Shown: positions 16,610 through 24,309 of the stretch, one piece after another
Numbering within the stretch: the stretch's first letter is position 1
How the letters are laid out: every line of letters starts with the position of its first letter
Source: Dehalococcoidia bacterium
GTDB lineage: Bacteria > Chloroflexota > Dehalococcoidia > GIF9 > UBA5629
Direction: 5' to 3'
Assembly: GCA_016927965.1 (NCBI GenBank)
Contig: JAFGLP010000005.1
Location: 1 to 26,386 of the forward strand
Length of the DNA: 26,386 nucleotides
Notes under the pieces: model-generated
The model's input: the letters and a program-made list of their open reading frames with translations, nothing else
Told to the model about the DNA's origin: nothing
The model's database searches: none
Made by a program: the position numbers and the translations under genes

Positions 16610-16751
16610 TTGTCTTGCGTAGCCTGGCCAATAAGCCATGGAAAAAGGACTTAATTTTTAACCATTGGGTTTTCAGGACATAAGCAAACCCCACCGCTCC
16701 TGCTATAAGAAACTGAAAAATTAAGCTGCCTGTCCCGGGATCTATATACAT
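16602..16751 (-). CDS. Small membrane protein with N-terminal IDPGTGS motif
   Basis: The 49-residue ORF starts MYIDPGTGSLIFQFLIAG and continues through one hydrophobic segment (about residues 10-27) to a basic tail ending RLRKTNE. AAAAGG lies 9 bases before the ATG. Its stop overlaps the methyltransferase start (ATGAGTGA). I recall similar short proteins with a Y-I-D-P-G-T-G-S start and a single membrane helix beside methyltransferase or envelope genes in other bacteria, but cannot confirm this here. The strong motif, the ribosome-binding site and the coupling support a real gene. It may be an anchor or partner for the other two proteins. Confidence 0.78.
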   Translation of the reverse strand: MYIDPGTGSLIFQFLIAGAVGFAYVLKTQWLKIKSFFHGLLARLRKTNE

Positions 16752-16958
16752 AATTTATGCCTTTTTTAGTCCAAAACTATCATTATCATAGTTACACAAT
16801 TAAGGTTTTGTCAATTGTTTCGCTATGTTTACCATAGGCGGATGCAGCTACAATGATGGTCTGCATATACGATCAAAAAGCTGTATAACCAATTAAATAT
16901 GGGTAGGATTATTCTCTCTATAAAGCGTTGATTGCGGCGCTGTACTTTCTGCGGGCTT

Positions 16959-16979
16959 GCGCAGCCGCTGCGGCTGCGC
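16959..16979. repeat. Perfect 9-bp GC-rich hairpin, no T-run
   Basis: GCGCAGCCG (16959-16967) and CGGCTGCGC (16971-16979) pair perfectly around a CTG loop. No T-tract follows on either strand, so it is not a standard terminator. It could be an intergenic repeat element or a binding site; only one copy is visible. Confidence 0.5.
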
Positions 16980-17024
16980 CGGAACAATGAAGGTTTGCGG
17001 ACCACCGTAATGGATGAAAGAGAA

Positions 17025-17058
17025 CGGCCGGCATCATGAAAAATCAGAATGCCGGCCG
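17025..17058 (-). terminator. Probable intrinsic terminator after the FHA operon
   Basis: CGGCCGGCAT (17025-17034) and ATGCCGGCCG (17049-17058) form a 10-bp stem with a 14-base loop, 13 bases after the stop of the first FHA gene. Reading on the minus strand the stem is followed by TTCTCTTT, an imperfect T-tract. This suits termination of the 19980-17072 transcript. Confidence 0.65.
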
Positions 17059-17071
17059 CTGGAAGATAAAT

Positions 17072-18415
17072 CTAGACTTTGAAGGTGAGGGTTAGCACGC
17101 CTGCCAGTTCGACCGTATCGCCATTGGTTAGGGAGTGTTTTCCCGTTCCACGGATATCCGATCCATTCAGCTTGGTACCGTTAGTGCTGTTGAGGTCCTC
17201 TACAAAATACTGACTGTTTTCATAGGTGACTAGGACATGCTTCCGGGAGATAAGGTCAGCCTTGTCAGGTGATACCAGTGCCTGCAGGTCACGGCGTCCC
17301 AGTGGTTTGCCGGTAACCGGCATCGTTGTTCCGCCGGGTGATTCGAATTTGGCAGGAAGGGCGGCTTCGCCCGGTGTAGTTACCGGTGTGCTGGTGGCAG
17401 GCTGTGTGGATGCCGGTGTTGTCCCGGAAGACGAAGTGTAGACTGCCGCAGCTGCAGTATGGCTGCCGGCATGTGAAGCGGCGGGTTTTCTGACAAGCAG
17501 TGCGATGATCACTGCAGCGGCTATCGCCAGCAGACCGATTAGAAGCGCATATAAAAGCCATTGATTTAATGCAGGAACGCTGCCATTGATGCCGCTGGGG
17601 GCGGTGGTAGCGTATGTTGACGCTGCTCCGGTAGTAATTGTATTGGTGGCAATGTCCGTGCTCCCGTAACTTTCGGTCGCAGCCGGGTTACTAGTATCAT
17701 AGGTGCTGTAATATGAGGCAACATAAGGAGCTACAGTTACAGTTGTGCTGGCACTGACGGACCCCGTGCTGTTGGTGGCGGTCAGTGTATAGGTGGTCGT
17801 ATATTCCGGAATGACAGCAAATGAGCCGGTGGACGCAACAGAGCCGACCGAAGGAGAGATGCTGATCAGGTCGGCATAGCTGACACTCCATGACAGGGTT
17901 GCCGGCTGGCCGGGCTGTACGTAGCTGGGGTCGGCGGTGAATGAATTGATAACAGGCGTATATTCTATTGTCTGCGCCTGCTGGACTGTTCCGCTCGGGT
18001 AGTACGGGTAGGAGTAATTGGGATAATAGTATGAAGAATAATACTGGTAAAAGTATGGGTAGGAATATGCCCAGCGGTTATACCAGTCGTATGTCGGATA
18101 TGGGGGTCGGGGAGGCCTGGGGGGTGGGGGAGTAGTATTGTCCGACGGCGGAGGGGGTGGTGGAGGTAAGCTGGCGGAAGAAGGTGGAGTCGTTGTTGGT
18201 GGGGGTATTATCGTAGTCGGTGCCGGAGGCGGCGGGGGCGGAGCCGCTGGCTCTGTTGTAGTTGTCGTCAACGGAGGAAGATTAGTTATATTCCCATACT
18301 CATCCGTTATGGGTATAATAGGATTATCGGCACTGGCTGGGCCCGCTGTAATCAGCACCGAGAAAACGGCCAGTAATATTATGCTAACTGCTGATGTTAT
18401 TTTTCTTAAATTCAT
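17072..18415 (-). CDS. Transmembrane FHA protein with Pro/Tyr-rich and Ig-like ectodomain
   Basis: The 447-residue protein has a signal peptide (1-29, ending ASA) and a Thr/Pro-rich tract (47-106, with runs of six and seven prolines). A Tyr-rich stretch (107-140) and one Ig/PKD-like domain (152-229; VINSF.A.P...QPGQPATLSWSV) follow. A transmembrane helix (286-308) then leads to a cytoplasmic FHA domain (365-447). The FHA motifs are intact: GRRD, LISRKH, STNGTKLNG. FHA domains bind phosphothreonine, so the cytoplasmic end probably docks onto targets of the kinase encoded at 21630-22664, while the outer part senses or anchors. AGGAGG lies 6 bases before the ATG. It is 20 bases after the next FHA gene and shares its operon. 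Proline runs imply a need for EF-P. Confidence 0.85.
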   Translation of the reverse strand: MNLRKITSAVSIILLAVFSVLITAGPASADNPIIPITDEYGNITNLPPLTTTTTEPAAPPPPPPAPTTIIPPPTTTPPSSASLPPPPPPPSDNTTPPPPRPPRPPYPTYDWYNRWAYSYPYFYQYYSSYYYPNYSYPYYPSGTVQQAQTIEYTPVINSFTADPSYVQPGQPATLSWSVSYADLISISPSVGSVASTGSFAVIPEYTTTYTLTATNSTGSVSASTTVTVAPYVASYYSTYDTSNPAATESYGSTDIATNTITTGAASTYATTAPSGINGSVPALNQWLLYALLIGLLAIAAAVIIALLVRKPAASHAGSHTAAAAVYTSSSGTTPASTQPATSTPVTTPGEAALPAKFESPGGTTMPVTGKPLGRRDLQALVSPDKADLISRKHVLVTYENSQYFVEDLNSTNGTKLNGSDIRGTGKHSLTNGDTVELAGVLTLTFKV

Positions 18416-18435
18416 TTTACGCCTCCTGCTAAGTG

Positions 18436-19980
18436 CTATGTCTTAAAAGTAATGCTTAATTTACCGGCCAGCTCGATTACATCACCATCTTCCAGCGCCT
18501 GCCTTCCGGCACCTTTGATGTCGGAACCGTTAAGGCGGGTACCGTTTGTACTGCTGCGGTCTTCCAGGTAGTAACTTCCTTCTTCGTACCAGATATTAAC
18601 GTGCTGCCTGGAGATAAATGCGTGTTTGTCCGGCGCAAGGTATTTATCGAAATCCTGCCGGCCAAAGGATCGGTTGTTCCCTGCCAGTAATAATTCACTG
18701 CCGTCGGGCATGGTAAGCTTGGCGGGGGGTGCCTCTGCTGACCGGGTTGCATGAGAGTCGGATGCCGCCATTGTTGCAGCTGCCGCGGCGGCATGGGTGC
18801 CGGTACCATCATGTGCTGTTGCGCAGGACTTTGGCCTGGTCAGCAGAAGTATTGTTATCACAATGGCGCCGACAGCCAGCAGCCCTATCAGCCCGTAAAG
18901 CAAATAGGGCGGTTGTTCAACGTTAACTGTTGCGTAGGCTGTATACGTGGAGCCATCCGCATAATTTGATGTCAGTGTATATGTAGTTGTACGGTCAGGG
19001 AAAACCTGTGTGCTGCCCGAAGCGCTAAATGTACCTACTCCTGAAATATCCACAGAATAGGCAGAAGGAGCATCCCATGACAACATGGCTGATTGACCGG
19101 ATTGAACAGTAGTCAGGCTGGTAGTGAAGGTAGGGGGTACCCGGGGCATAACATTAATAGTCACTGAATTAGACACCGTACTGCCCGAGCTTCCGCTGGC
19201 TGTGAGAACGTAGGTTGTTGTGCTTCCCGGGCTTACGGTCGTTGAGCCGGACAAGCTAACGGCCCCAATATCCGGTGTAATGGTGGCATTGCTGGTATTT
19301 GAAGTTGACCATGTCAGCGTGACAGCCTGCCCCTGGTCAATGGTCGTAACATTTGATGTAAAGGAGTTAATGACTGGCGGATAGACCGTCTGTGTTGGAG
19401 GATATGTTGTGCCGGGCAGGTAGTAGCCACCTCTAGTATAAATGAAGCTAAGTGACCTGGTGGAGAAATAGCTGGCGGACTGGTACCATATTTTCCAGAT
19501 GTAGCGTCCATTGGAATCCCAGGCCCCTGCCTGGAATGGACCTATACGCCAAATGCCGGCGGAAGCCCTGTACCACCTGTAGATCAGCCAATGACCGTAA
19601 GGCGTTGATCCAGAGGGATAGTATTCCCACAGATAAAGGTAGCCCGGGCCGTTTAAGGATACTATCAGATAGCAAATCTCATTGCCACTGAGTGTTGACA
19701 GCACCTGGCCGTAACTGTTGACCAGATAAGCATCTACGATAGATCCTGGCAGTCCGGGTGTAACAGCGGGCGAAGGCACCAACTGCAAATTAGGATAATT
19801 CTGGCTGTACATTTCGACGCCGACCGAGGGCGCAATGGACTCCGTACCTTCCTCCGGCGGTTGCCAGGCTGCTTCCGGGTTGATAGGTGGAGCAGACTGG
19901 GCTTCCACCGGCGTAAACAACGTAACGGCAGATGTAGCTGCCAGTATTAAAGCAAGAGCCGGCAATAATATTTTATTCAT
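18436..19980 (-). CDS. Transmembrane FHA protein with aromatic-rich domain and two Ig-like domains
   Basis: The 514-residue protein has a signal peptide (1-27) and an aromatic-rich domain (about 85-182; GPGYLYLWEYYPSGSTPYG, GIWRIGPF). Two Ig-like domains follow (202-277 and 282-354; both with QG/SGQ..LSW and TTTY.LT), then a transmembrane helix (359-381), an Ala-rich linker, and a C-terminal FHA domain (419-514). FHA motifs are complete: FGRQD, FISRQH, SSTNGTRLNG. The aromatic domain recurs in the FHA protein at 20263-21633. GGGAGAA precedes the ATG. It is the first gene of a two-gene operon and has an array of 11-bp repeats upstream (20047-20090). A receptor-like role is inferred from topology. 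Confidence 0.85.
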   Translation of the reverse strand: MNKILLPALALILAATSAVTLFTPVEAQSAPPINPEAAWQPPEEGTESIAPSVGVEMYSQNYPNLQLVPSPAVTPGLPGSIVDAYLVNSYGQVLSTLSGNEICYLIVSLNGPGYLYLWEYYPSGSTPYGHWLIYRWYRASAGIWRIGPFQAGAWDSNGRYIWKIWYQSASYFSTRSLSFIYTRGGYYLPGTTYPPTQTVYPPVINSFTSNVTTIDQGQAVTLTWSTSNTSNATITPDIGAVSLSGSTTVSPGSTTTYVLTASGSSGSTVSNSVTINVMPRVPPTFTTSLTTVQSGQSAMLSWDAPSAYSVDISGVGTFSASGSTQVFPDRTTTYTLTSNYADGSTYTAYATVNVEQPPYLLYGLIGLLAVGAIVITILLLTRPKSCATAHDGTGTHAAAAAATMAASDSHATRSAEAPPAKLTMPDGSELLLAGNNRSFGRQDFDKYLAPDKHAFISRQHVNIWYEEGSYYLEDRSSTNGTRLNGSDIKGAGRQALEDGDVIELAGKLSITFKT

Positions 19981-20262
19981 TATTGTTCTCCCTGTTGCCA
20001 GGATTTATTTTCTATATTAAATATACTGCGGCATGAGGGCCCTTGCTTGACCGCAGCCTGACAGTTATCTGACAGTTTTCTGACACTGCCTTAATGGAAA
20101 AGACGGCATGATAGTCATGTCGATATGTAAAACATATTGGCAGACAGGTTCAGTAGGTAGTAGCCATTTAAAAAAGAATCGGAGATTTAACGACGGGTGG
20201 AGCTGGTAGTAGTAATTACAGACGTGAATTTTACAGAGAAATGCTGCCGCGTATTCTGTACT
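19981..20262. other. Intergenic region between the two FHA operons
   Basis: The 282 bases contain the promoter region and 11-bp repeats of the downstream FHA operon, and a small perfect hairpin (ATATGT, AAA loop, ACATAT) near 20124-20138 after the end of the kinase operon. No T-run follows it and no gene is visible. Confidence 0.5.
20025..20090 (-). promoter_or_regulatory. Pho-box-like 11-bp direct repeats upstream of the two-gene FHA operon
   Basis: Four consecutive 11-base units occupy 20047-20090 in plus-strand reading: TTGACCGCAGC, CTGACAGTTAT, CTGACAGTTTT, CTGACACTGCC. On the coding (minus) strand they read as repeated CTGTCA with 11-bp period, the layout of PhoB/OmpR-family sites. A/T-rich -10 candidates (TATATT, TAATAT) follow on the minus strand near 20025-20015, before the ribosome-binding site of the gene at 19980. 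The winged-helix FHA protein encoded at 24334 is the obvious local candidate to bind. Confidence 0.7.
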
Positions 20263-21633
20263 TCAGGCTTCCATAATCTTGAATTTCAATTTAATTACCC
20301 CGGCCGCCTCTACGACATCACCGTCTTTAAGAGAGACTGCACCTTTGCCCTTGATGTCTTCCCCGTTAAGTGATGTGCTGTTGGCACTGCCCATATCTTC
20401 AATAAAATATTGTCTGTCTGTAGACCTGACCTGGAATTGTTTTCTCGATATGCGGCAAAGCTCATCCAGGCCCAGGACCCTTGCCATGTCGGTCCTGCCG
20501 ATGGTAGTGCTGCTTGAAGTAATTGCTATCTCAAATCCTTGAGGCATAGACAGTTTTGCCCTGGCCGTTCCCGGGCTTTCCAGAATGGCCACCGCTACGG
20601 AATTCTCCCGGGGTAAGCTTTCTTCCTGTGGCGGTGCCAGGGATGGCTCCTCTACTTCTGCGGGGCTTGACCACCGTTTAATATAAACCATGCGCAGCAG
20701 TAAACCCAGTATGATTATAACTATTACAGAGAGTACGGAAATAAGGGTCGTGGGAGCAAGCAGCTGGTCCAGTAGGGGCGGTTTTCCCCCGGGCTCCGTT
20801 ATTGTGGATGGTGTTGATGTCGTTGGAGAGGTTGCCTCCGGTTCTGACACGGTGACTTTGACAACACTGGATGATACCTGGCTGCCATCCAAACCGGTGG
20901 CAATTAAAACATAATCAGTATCGCTGTCCGGATTTACTGTTATTGTGCCGGAAGCCTCTGTAACTGGACCTATCATCGATATTTCCATGCTCTGGGCCCC
21001 CTGGACATTCCAGGAAAGCGTGACACCTTCTCCGCGGTATATTTGACGGGAACTGGCGCTGAAAGACATTATGGCAAGCTCAGGGAATTCTATCAGATAA
21101 TCCCAATAGATAAGGCTGTTGCTGTCATCAATATCGGTCGATGCCCATTGGCCATTGCCATAAAACCATAGCCTGTATACATGCTTGCCTTCAGGTTCAT
21201 CCGTAAAGGCGCTGAAAGGGCCGATCTCCCAGACGCCGCTTTGCTTCAGCTGCCACTTATATGCCAGCCATACTCCACCGGGATTGCTATTCGGCGGGTA
21301 ATACTCGTAAATGTATAGCCAACCTGGTGTACTTATATCTACGTCCAGATACCACCGCCCGTCCCCTACTACGGTAAATTTGTTTTGCTGCAAAGGACCG
21401 GTAAAGGTAGTACTGAAAACAGCCGGACCTGTACTGCTATGAGAAGAGGAGCCCTTCAGGTAAAAATTCACCGCAGGTTTTTTTTCTTCATGTGATGGAT
21501 CATCGGTGGGCAGGTTGGGGATTGTATAGTTCTCAGTCGGCGCTCCCACCGCGTTTACGCTGGATGTTGTTAAGAAAGAAAACGCTGGTGCTGCCGCCAG
21601 AAGCAGCAGAAAAGCTATCAGCAGCCTTTTCAT
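20263..21633 (-). CDS. Transmembrane FHA protein with aromatic-rich and Ig-like ectodomain
   Basis: The 456-residue protein has a signal peptide (1-28) and an aromatic-rich domain (88-178; STPGWLYIYEYYPPNSNPGG, GVWEIGPF). One Ig-like domain (184-263; GEGVTLSWNV), a Thr/Pro linker, a transmembrane helix (296-316) and an FHA domain (358-453) follow. The FHA motifs diverge: TIGRTD is kept, but the SRxH His is Gln (RISRKQ) and STNGT reads SANST. The start at 21633 overlaps the kinase stop (ATGA) and has AGAGGTGA upstream; an in-frame ATG at 21690 lies inside the kinase gene. It closes the kinase/phosphatase operon and is the most likely direct partner of that kinase. Confidence 0.85.
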   Translation of the reverse strand: MKRLLIAFLLLLAAAPAFSFLTTSSVNAVGAPTENYTIPNLPTDDPSHEEKKPAVNFYLKGSSSHSSTGPAVFSTTFTGPLQQNKFTVVGDGRWYLDVDISTPGWLYIYEYYPPNSNPGGVWLAYKWQLKQSGVWEIGPFSAFTDEPEGKHVYRLWFYGNGQWASTDIDDSNSLIYWDYLIEFPELAIMSFSASSRQIYRGEGVTLSWNVQGAQSMEISMIGPVTEASGTITVNPDSDTDYVLIATGLDGSQVSSSVVKVTVSEPEATSPTTSTPSTITEPGGKPPLLDQLLAPTTLISVLSVIVIIILGLLLRMVYIKRWSSPAEVEEPSLAPPQEESLPRENSVAVAILESPGTARAKLSMPQGFEIAITSSSTTIGRTDMARVLGLDELCRISRKQFQVRSTDRQYFIEDMGSANSTSLNGEDIKGKGAVSLKDGDVVEAAGVIKLKFKIMEA

Positions 21634-22664
21634 TTCTTCACCTCTGCCTCCACCGACGGGTTTGCCGTGTTTCCGTTCTTCGCAGGACATATGGCTGACT
21701 GCATGGCATGCACATCAGCGAACCTGTGCTCGGGTGCAAACATTATGCCCTGTGCCAGGCATCTGGATACGCGGATTGAAATACCTGCCGTTATAAGATA
21801 ACTGGCAATAGTTTTGGCTTCTGCAAAAGTGCGGGGCCAGTTGGTATTGATCAAGGAGGAGCAAAGCTCGTTGGGCTGTCGTAAAGTCAGCAGGTAGATG
21901 CAGGTTTGTGCTACTCCGCAGAGATCGCAGCGCTGGTCGCTCTGGCTGCCCGTGAAAAGTTCCGGTATATCGAAACCCTTGTTGGCGATCTGAGTAAAAG
22001 GGTCCCTGGGAAGACTGTGATTGTTCACCCCATTCAAATCTTTGGCCGTGCCGAAGTCTATCAGCTTGATCGCCCCATCGTTGCACAGCATGATATTCTT
22101 GGGATTAACATCGCGATGGATAATGCCGGCAGCATGGATATAAGACAATGCATCAAGAAGCTGGCAGGCCCATCCAACTACCTTCTGCTCCCCGGCGGAG
22201 ATCCTGGGAGAGGACGCCATGATCGATTCCCCGCTGATATATTCCAGCACCAGGTGAAATTCCTCATCTGAATAATAATCATGCAGGTATTTAACGATGT
22301 TGGCATGCTTGAGCCTTTTGAGGTAACCGGCTTCCAGCATCAGCTTGTCCAGGTAGACGTTATCCATGGTCGTACCCCTGCGCGGAGTTTTGATAATACA
22401 TTGTCTCCCCGTAGGACGTTCTTTAGCCATCCAGATGGTCGCCATCCCACCCTGTTTAAAAGGCGGAGATTTGAATTCATAACGCCCATGGATCAGCTTT
22501 GTAGTGGGGGGAGCCGCAGCCGCCTGTGACCGGGCTTGTGCGGCGCCTTGTGAAGCAGAACGGCCCCGGGGTTTCCGTGCGCTCTGAACAATGGCCACGA
22601 TTATGGGAATGGCTATCAAAATGAGGGCTGCCAGGATAACAAAAGGGGTAGGATCGTTTATCAT
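21630..22664 (-). CDS. Ser/Thr protein kinase with N-terminal membrane anchor
   Basis: The 344-residue protein begins with a hydrophobic helix (7-26), then a basic, Ala/Gln-rich linker (28-55), then a Hanks-type kinase domain (60-320). Visible are the glycine loop QGGMATIW, Lys92 (CIIKTPR), Glu111 in helix C, the catalytic HRDVNPKN (183-190) and DFG (203-205); the APE motif appears as IPE. All residues for phosphotransfer are present. The N-terminal anchor and lack of an extracellular PASTA domain differ from typical PknB kinases. The ATG at 22664 overlaps the phosphatase stop (ATGA), and its own stop overlaps the next FHA gene start. Likely targets are the FHA proteins' partners and the FHA-winged-helix regulator. 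Confidence 0.92.
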   Translation of the reverse strand: MINDPTPFVILAALILIAIPIIVAIVQSARKPRGRSASQGAAQARSQAAAAPPTTKLIHGRYEFKSPPFKQGGMATIWMAKERPTGRQCIIKTPRRGTTMDNVYLDKLMLEAGYLKRLKHANIVKYLHDYYSDEEFHLVLEYISGESIMASSPRISAGEQKVVGWACQLLDALSYIHAAGIIHRDVNPKNIMLCNDGAIKLIDFGTAKDLNGVNNHSLPRDPFTQIANKGFDIPELFTGSQSDQRCDLCGVAQTCIYLLTLRQPNELCSSLINTNWPRTFAEAKTIASYLITAGISIRVSRCLAQGIMFAPEHRFADVHAMQSAICPAKNGNTANPSVEAEVKK

Positions 22665-23488
22665 GCTGTCCCCAGGGCAGTCCGTGCGCCTATCATGGCC
22701 TGCCACGACGGTAGATTTTCAGGTTTAACTATGATGACCGAGATATTGTCAGGCCCGCCGGCTTTGTTAGCCAATTCGATAAGGTCCGTACAGGCCCTGC
22801 AGGGGTCCGAAGATTCATTAACGGTCTGCTCCAGTACAGCCGGGTTAAGTACACCGTGCAGGCCGTCGGAGCAAAGCAATATATTATCACCCGAGTATAA
22901 TTTGGCATGGATGAGGTCAGACGCGGTGTCAGATGAATAGCCCAGTACACGGGTTATCTCGTTCCTGCGCGGGTGCACCCTGGCCTGTTCGGGCGTAATC
23001 AATCCTGCTTCCACCATCTGTTGTACAAGCGAGTGGTCTTTGGTTACCTGCAGCATCTCCCTGCCATTGATGATATAACACCTGGAATCTCCTATGTGGG
23101 CGATATACAGGTCCTCGCCTATTACAAGGGCGACCGTCAGGGTGGTGCCCATGCCCTGCAGGGATTTATCTTTAGCGGTGGAAACAACCATATTGTTAGC
23201 TTGGGTAAAGGCATTTTCCATGATGGCCAGGGGTGGATCGGCCGGCTGGGCAAGCAGCCCGGAGATGCACTCGGCCTGGAAAGTACGGGTTGCCAGTTCG
23301 CTGGCGATCTCTCCGGCATTATGTCCGCCCATGCCATCGGCTACAGCGAACAGCCCGGCCGCGGTCACTCCCTGATATGACCGCAATTCAAAGGTCATAC
23401 TCAATATGCTGTCCTCATTGAGCTTTCGCACCAGCCCGGTGTCCCAGCAATATCCAACTTGAATATCTTTATTGTTATTCATGTTCAT
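22661..23488 (-). CDS. PP2C-family Ser/Thr protein phosphatase
   Basis: The 275-residue phosphatase has all main PP2C/PPM motifs: DTGLVRKLNEDS near the N-terminus, AVADGMGGHNAGE (about 49-60), GMGTTLT, HIGDSRCY, DHSLVQQMVEAG, CSDGL and GPDNISVI. The metal-binding Asp residues are present. It should reverse phosphorylation by the kinase encoded just downstream, to which it is coupled by an ATGA overlap. An ATG at 23482 is a possible alternative start; neither has a strong ribosome-binding site. It begins 18 bases after the zinc-ribbon/FHA gene. Confidence 0.95.
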   Translation of the reverse strand: MNMNNNKDIQVGYCWDTGLVRKLNEDSILSMTFELRSYQGVTAAGLFAVADGMGGHNAGEIASELATRTFQAECISGLLAQPADPPLAIMENAFTQANNMVVSTAKDKSLQGMGTTLTVALVIGEDLYIAHIGDSRCYIINGREMLQVTKDHSLVQQMVEAGLITPEQARVHPRRNEITRVLGYSSDTASDLIHAKLYSGDNILLCSDGLHGVLNPAVLEQTVNESSDPCRACTDLIELANKAGGPDNISVIIVKPENLPSWQAMIGARTALGTA

Positions 23489-23506
23489 GTTATTAATTCT
23501 TATGTG

Positions 23507-24076
23507 TTATGCCAGCTTAAAGGTCAATGCCAGTTCTGACTGGCGTGCCAGTTCAATGCGGTCGCCGTCTTTCAATGGCTGCCTGCCCTTGTGGTGGATA
23601 TCAGCGTCGTTTAACCTGGTGTGATTGGTACTGCCTTTGCCCTCTCTGCCGAAATCTTGCACATAATAGGTTCCGTTATTATAAGTAATCAATATATGCT
23701 GTCTGGAGATGCTCATCAGTATGTCATGCGGCAGGGTAGGATCGAAGCTGCTGCGCTCGATGAAAGTGGGTTCACCCGCGAGTAATATATCGGGGCGGCC
23801 CGGTATTATCACCCTGGCATTAACAGGCGGCTCTTTCTCGGAAGAACCGGACTGTTTATCGTTATCAGCAGGCGGTTGCTGGGGCGTTTCTAAAAAATAG
23901 TGGCCGCAGTAATAGCAGAAAAAACTGTCGGCTACATTAATATGCTGGCAGGCGGAGCAGATTGTCCCGGAGGCCGGGTCTGCCGGCGTTTCCGGCGGCA
24001 AAGGAAGTCCGCACAGGCTGCAGAACTTCGAGCCGCTGGCGTTCTCCTGTTCACATGATGAGCATTGCATTAACAT
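23507..24076 (-). CDS. Double zinc-ribbon FHA protein
   Basis: The 189-residue cytoplasmic protein has two zinc ribbons (Cys 5, 8, 19, 22 and Cys 40, 43, 54, 57), an acidic/polar linker (66-84) and an FHA domain (about 85-188). FHA landmarks are SISRQH, STNHTRLND and LKDGDRIELA; the first-loop GR reads ER (FIERSS), keeping the Arg but not the Gly. It is the first gene of the operon with phosphatase, kinase and transmembrane FHA protein, so it may act as an adaptor that reads kinase output. AAGGG precedes the ATG at 24076; an ATG at 24070 giving MQCSSC is an alternative. Confidence 0.88.
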   Translation of the reverse strand: MLMQCSSCEQENASGSKFCSLCGLPLPPETPADPASGTICSACQHINVADSFFCYYCGHYFLETPQQPPADNDKQSGSSEKEPPVNARVIIPGRPDILLAGEPTFIERSSFDPTLPHDILMSISRQHILITYNNGTYYVQDFGREGKGSTNHTRLNDADIHHKGRQPLKDGDRIELARQSELALTFKLA

Positions 24077-24224
24077 TTAAACCCTTGAACACAGATTTTT
24101 ACGCCGAAGATCGATATGCAGAGATTGCCCCCATTCTCAACAGGAGCTGTCTTTCATGCAAATAAGAGTTCAGATATGAGAAAGAATAATCCATATACTT
24201 ATTATCGCTTATAATATTAATCAA

Positions 24225-24284
24225 ATATTAATCCGCTTGCTTGACAGCTAACTGACGAATACCTAATATAAATCTGACAAACAG
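24225..24284 (-). promoter_or_regulatory. Pho-box-like 11-bp direct repeats and -10 for the kinase operon
   Basis: In plus-strand reading, 11-base units start at 24241 (TTGACAGCTAA), 24252 (CTGACGAATAC), 24263 (CTAATATAAAT, degenerate) and 24274 (CTGACAAACAG). On the minus strand the units read as CTGTCA or GTCAG cores oriented toward the zinc-ribbon/FHA operon. TAATAT at 24230-24225 lies 10 bases after the last unit, the spacing seen when a Pho box replaces the -35. The transcript leader would be about 140 bases. Confidence 0.65.
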
Positions 24285-24309
24285 GTCATACAAGCTGTAT
24301 CAATTATAT

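Larger units (their letters stand above)
16752..17071. other. 320-base intergenic region with two hairpins
   Basis: This non-coding stretch lies between the small-protein operon (minus) and the end of the first FHA gene (minus). It holds the likely promoter region of the small-protein operon near 16760-16810, a perfect GC-rich hairpin at 16959-16979, and a terminator-like hairpin at 17025-17058. I see no ORF with a ribosome-binding site. Confidence 0.5.

Noticed and set aside
17072..18415. Repetitive Pro/Tyr coding region as a DNA repeat array or CRISPR
   Set aside because: The repetition is at amino-acid level within an open frame; there are no equal-length repeats with unique spacers.
18138..18446. 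Gly/Val-rich plus-strand ORF
   Set aside because: It is the complement of the proline-rich part of the FHA gene; the Gly runs mirror Pro codons.
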